64,000 bases of DNA from Dehalococcoidia bacterium (lineage in GTDB: Bacteria; Chloroflexota; Dehalococcoidia; Bin125). Every line of letters begins with the position of its first letter. Positions within the stretch are counted from its first letter, which is position 1. The DNA lies in the NCBI GenBank assembly GCA_022828105.1, contig JAJEJC010000005.1:1-64000 (forward strand). The letters are read 5' to 3'. Position numbers and translations under genes: made by a program. The notes under the pieces were generated by a model, which was not told the DNA's origin, did no database searches, and saw only the letters and a list, made by a program, of their open reading frames with translations. This document shows, piece after piece, positions 62,143 to 64,000 of this stretch.

Positions 62143-63774
62143 CTATTGGGCTTGCTGGTCTTCCTGGTCTGATTCTTCCGGTTCCTCGCTCGGGATCTCG
62201 TAGACGGCGGCGTCGCCGGCGTCTTCGCCGGCCTCGGTGTCGGCGAGCCATGCGCCGACGACCACCGTGTTGCCGGAAACGTCCGTCGCCCAGCCGAACT
62301 CCGCGCGCTCCCCGGCCAGCACGGCGTCAACGGGACCGAACACGCCGACTTCGACCCATTCATCGTCACGCAGCTCGAATGCGTAGGCCGCGCCGCTGCG
62401 GTAGGTCTGCGACTCCGGGTGGGCTCGGTGCGGCGCGCCGATCACCATCCAGTTGCCCTCGATCGCCGAGGCGTAGCCGAACCAGTCGCCCGGCTGAGCG
62501 TCGGAGGCGGTCAGCTTCGAGTGGAACTCCCAGAGGTTGTCCAGCTTCCAGACGTAGACCGCGCCCATGCTCCAGAGCGGGGTGTCGTGGTCGTATCCGC
62601 CGGCGACGAGCCATCGCTCGTGCAGCGCGACCTGCGAACCAAGCCGATCGAGTTCCAGTCCATCGGAGGCCAGCAGCTTGCCAGCGAAGTTCCATTCGTT
62701 GTTGTAGTGGTGCCAGACGAAAACGGCGCCCGCATCCTCGGCGATCGTGTCGTCGCCCGGCGCGCCCACGACGAGCACGTTGTTGAACAGCTCGATGTCG
62801 CGGCCGAACATCTGACGCTCGGTCGGCTCGGCGGGGGTCAGCACGGCCTCGGCTCGCCACAGACCCTTGTGCTGGCGGAAGACCGTGACCGAGCCCGCGC
62901 CCACGCCGTTGACCCGGTCCTCCCAGGCCGAAACGGCGATGCGGTCGCCGAAGATCGCCACGCTCCAGCCGAACGACGCGCCCGTGGTCGGCACAGCGGG
63001 CAGCAGTGTGCCGGTCCGTAACCAGTCGCCGCCGATCTTCTCATAGACGTAGGCGACTCCGGCGTCCTCGACGAAGCTGCCGTCCTCGGTGAGTACGTCC
63101 TCGTAGGGGGCGCCGATGACCAGGCGGCCGGCGTCAATCGCGAGCCAGCGTCCGAACCAGCCCAGCGGATCGGCGAACGGCGGCAACAGGTATGCCGTTT
63201 CAACCCATTCGCCGTCGATCCGCTCGAAAATGAAGACGGCGCCCGTGTCCTCGCCGAGGACATCGTGGTAGGGCGCGCCGATCGCCATCACGTCGCCTTC
63301 GACCACGGCCGACCAGCCGTACTCGTCGAACGGCGCAGGCACGCTCGGCGTGAGCGACACGCCCTCGGCCAGCCACTGGCGGACCGGCGGCACCGGCGCG
63401 GACGACTCCTGTTGGGACTGGCCTGAGCTGCTTGCGTAGGGATCGTCGGCGTCGTAACCCTGCTGCCCCTGGCGCGGCGCGCTGGTCATTGACTGCGCGG
63501 CGGACGATTGATCGTCCTGCTCCTGCGGCGTGTCCTCGGCCTGGGCCGATGGATCGTCCGCTTCTTGCTGCTGCGCCGAGGGCTGCGAGTCAGTTTGCTG
63601 CGGCTGCTCGTCCTGCTGCTTGACCTCGGCGGTCGCGTCCGCTTGCGAGTCCGTGGGCTCGGCCTGGTCAGCGCTGTCGGAGCAGGCTGCCAGCACAACC
63701 GCAAGGTAGGCCGCAAGGAGTGTGATCAGGAGGGATGTCACCCAGTATCGGGACAGCGTCGGACGCAACGCCAT
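62143..63774 (-). CDS. FG-GAP repeat lipoprotein
   Basis: A 543-residue exported lipoprotein. The signal peptide has the hydrophobic run SLLITLLAAYLAVVLAA and lipobox LAAC with C31. Residues 32-120 form a Gln/Asp/Ser-rich tether. Seven or so FG-GAP-type beta-propeller repeats follow, marked by GWSAVVEGDVMAIGAPY, GRWLAIDAGRLVIGAPY and GYASAIEGNWMVIGAPH, each about 60 residues apart. An acidic Ser/Glu/Gln tail ends it. It is probably a cell-surface or envelope-exposed propeller for binding or scaffolding. The ligand is unknown. No neighbour explains its job. Confidence 0.85.
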   Translation of the reverse strand: MALRPTLSRYWVTSLLITLLAAYLAVVLAACSDSADQAEPTDSQADATAEVKQQDEQPQQTDSQPSAQQQEADDPSAQAEDTPQEQDDQSSAAQSMTSAPRQGQQGYDADDPYASSSGQSQQESSAPVPPVRQWLAEGVSLTPSVPAPFDEYGWSAVVEGDVMAIGAPYHDVLGEDTGAVFIFERIDGEWVETAYLLPPFADPLGWFGRWLAIDAGRLVIGAPYEDVLTEDGSFVEDAGVAYVYEKIGGDWLRTGTLLPAVPTTGASFGWSVAIFGDRIAVSAWEDRVNGVGAGSVTVFRQHKGLWRAEAVLTPAEPTERQMFGRDIELFNNVLVVGAPGDDTIAEDAGAVFVWHHYNNEWNFAGKLLASDGLELDRLGSQVALHERWLVAGGYDHDTPLWSMGAVYVWKLDNLWEFHSKLTASDAQPGDWFGYASAIEGNWMVIGAPHRAHPESQTYRSGAAYAFELRDDEWVEVGVFGPVDAVLAGERAEFGWATDVSGNTVVVGAWLADTEAGEDAGDAAVYEIPSEEPEESDQEDQQAQ

Positions 63775-63892
63775 ATCGCAAAGCCTGCCATTCCACGATC
63801 TCAGTGATCAATGCGCCCCGCCGCATCACTGCCCGGACAACGCGGCGTGCCCCGCACTGCGTGTTAGCGTAGCCCCGATTCGGCGTACGGCG

Positions 63893-64000
63893 TTAGCGCC
63901 GATAGACAGGCGGGCGCTTCTCGCGGAAGGCGTCCTGCGCTTCGACGGCGTCGTCGCCGCTCATGGTGACCTGCTCCATCGCCAGCGAGAGCGGCAGCAC
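63893..64000 (-). CDS. Enoyl-CoA hydratase/isomerase family protein, C-terminal part (cut by window edge)
   Basis: Only the last 35 residues are in the window. They read LPLSLAMEQVTMSGDDAVEA and then DAFREKRPPVYRR, ending with a stop. The closing F-x-E-K-R-x-P-V-Y/F motif is the usual C-terminus of crotonase-family proteins and matches the end of the gene at 59044. The start and catalytic loops lie beyond position 64000. It is 118 bp downstream in orientation from the divergently read FG-GAP region, with no terminator visible. Confidence 0.75.
   Translation of the reverse strand: MLPLSLAMEQVTMSGDDAVEAQDAFREKRPPVYRR

Overview
The window is 64 kb of high-GC (roughly 63-66%) bacterial chromosome, tightly packed with genes on both strands. 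It carries four tRNA genes, no rRNA and no intact transposase. The gene mix suggests a metabolically versatile aerobic heterotroph: several FMN/F420 luciferase-like oxidoreductases, a molybdenum hydroxylase, several short-chain dehydrogenases, acyl-CoA genes, a glyoxylate shunt, a PyrR-controlled pyr operon and a cysteine-free ribosomal protein L36. This resembles Chloroflexota (SAR202/Dehalococcoidia-like lineages). The assignment is inferred from gene content, since no phylogenetic marker could be searched.

Layout. 0-5.3 kb: two tandem HSD17B4-like SDRs, an acetyltransferase, a luciferase-like oxidoreductase, an inositol-monophosphatase-like gene and a FIST sensor protein. 5.3-9.5 kb (minus): an aldehyde/xanthine-type molybdenum hydroxylase operon (FAD, 2Fe-2S and Mo subunits) followed by a MoaD/ThiS-like sulfur carrier. 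9.6-18.5 kb (minus): NhaA, cobalamin-dependent methionine synthase, a coiled-coil protein, isocitrate dehydrogenase and an M3 peptidase. 18.5-22 kb: epoxide hydrolase, Gfo/Idh oxidoreductase, DinB-like protein, a small membrane protein and a divergent methyltransferase-like protein. 22-26 kb: an accessory defence-type locus with hicBA, a decamer-repeat tract and a 1037-residue N6-adenine methylase that has a nuclease-like N-terminus. 26-30.4 kb: luciferase-like oxidoreductase, an orphaned antitoxin beside a truncated toxin, and a dipeptide ABC locus with a broken substrate-binding gene and two intact permeases. 30.4-33.6 kb: glyoxylate shunt (aceB-aceA, minus). 33.8-36.5 kb: VOC protein, a primary-type sigma factor, tRNA-Gly.

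36.5-48.1 kb (minus) is the most coherent unit: a PyrR-binding leader with an intrinsic terminator, then pyrR-pyrB-pyrC-carA-GNAT-small membrane protein-carB-pyrK-SMP30-5-FTHF cyclo-ligase-two GyrI-like genes. Most spacings are overlaps or short gaps, so it could be one 11-kb transcript. 48-50.6 kb: HAD phosphatase, CNNM/CorC-type membrane protein, tRNA-Leu and tRNA-Gln. 50.6-52.3 kb: an AT-richer accessory island between tRNA-Gln and tRNA-Asn, with an inverted-repeat element, an internally duplicated membrane protein, a decayed tRNA-Asn copy and a hicAB pair. 52.3-64 kb: RNase D, rpmJ, two phosphotransferases flanking a thioesterase, a biotin carboxylase/carrier pair, a Trm112-like protein, two enoyl-CoA hydratases (one cut by the window edge), an MFS transporter, an SDR and an FG-GAP lipoprotein.

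A family of short two-hairpin palindromic repeats (G6/C6 stems) occurs in many intergenic gaps. One copy lies in frame inside the DNA methylase gene, and another supplies the apparent ribosome-binding site of a methyltransferase. The points most worth following up are the methylase/hicBA/decamer locus, the tRNA-Asn island, and the two unrelated genes lodged between carA and carB.
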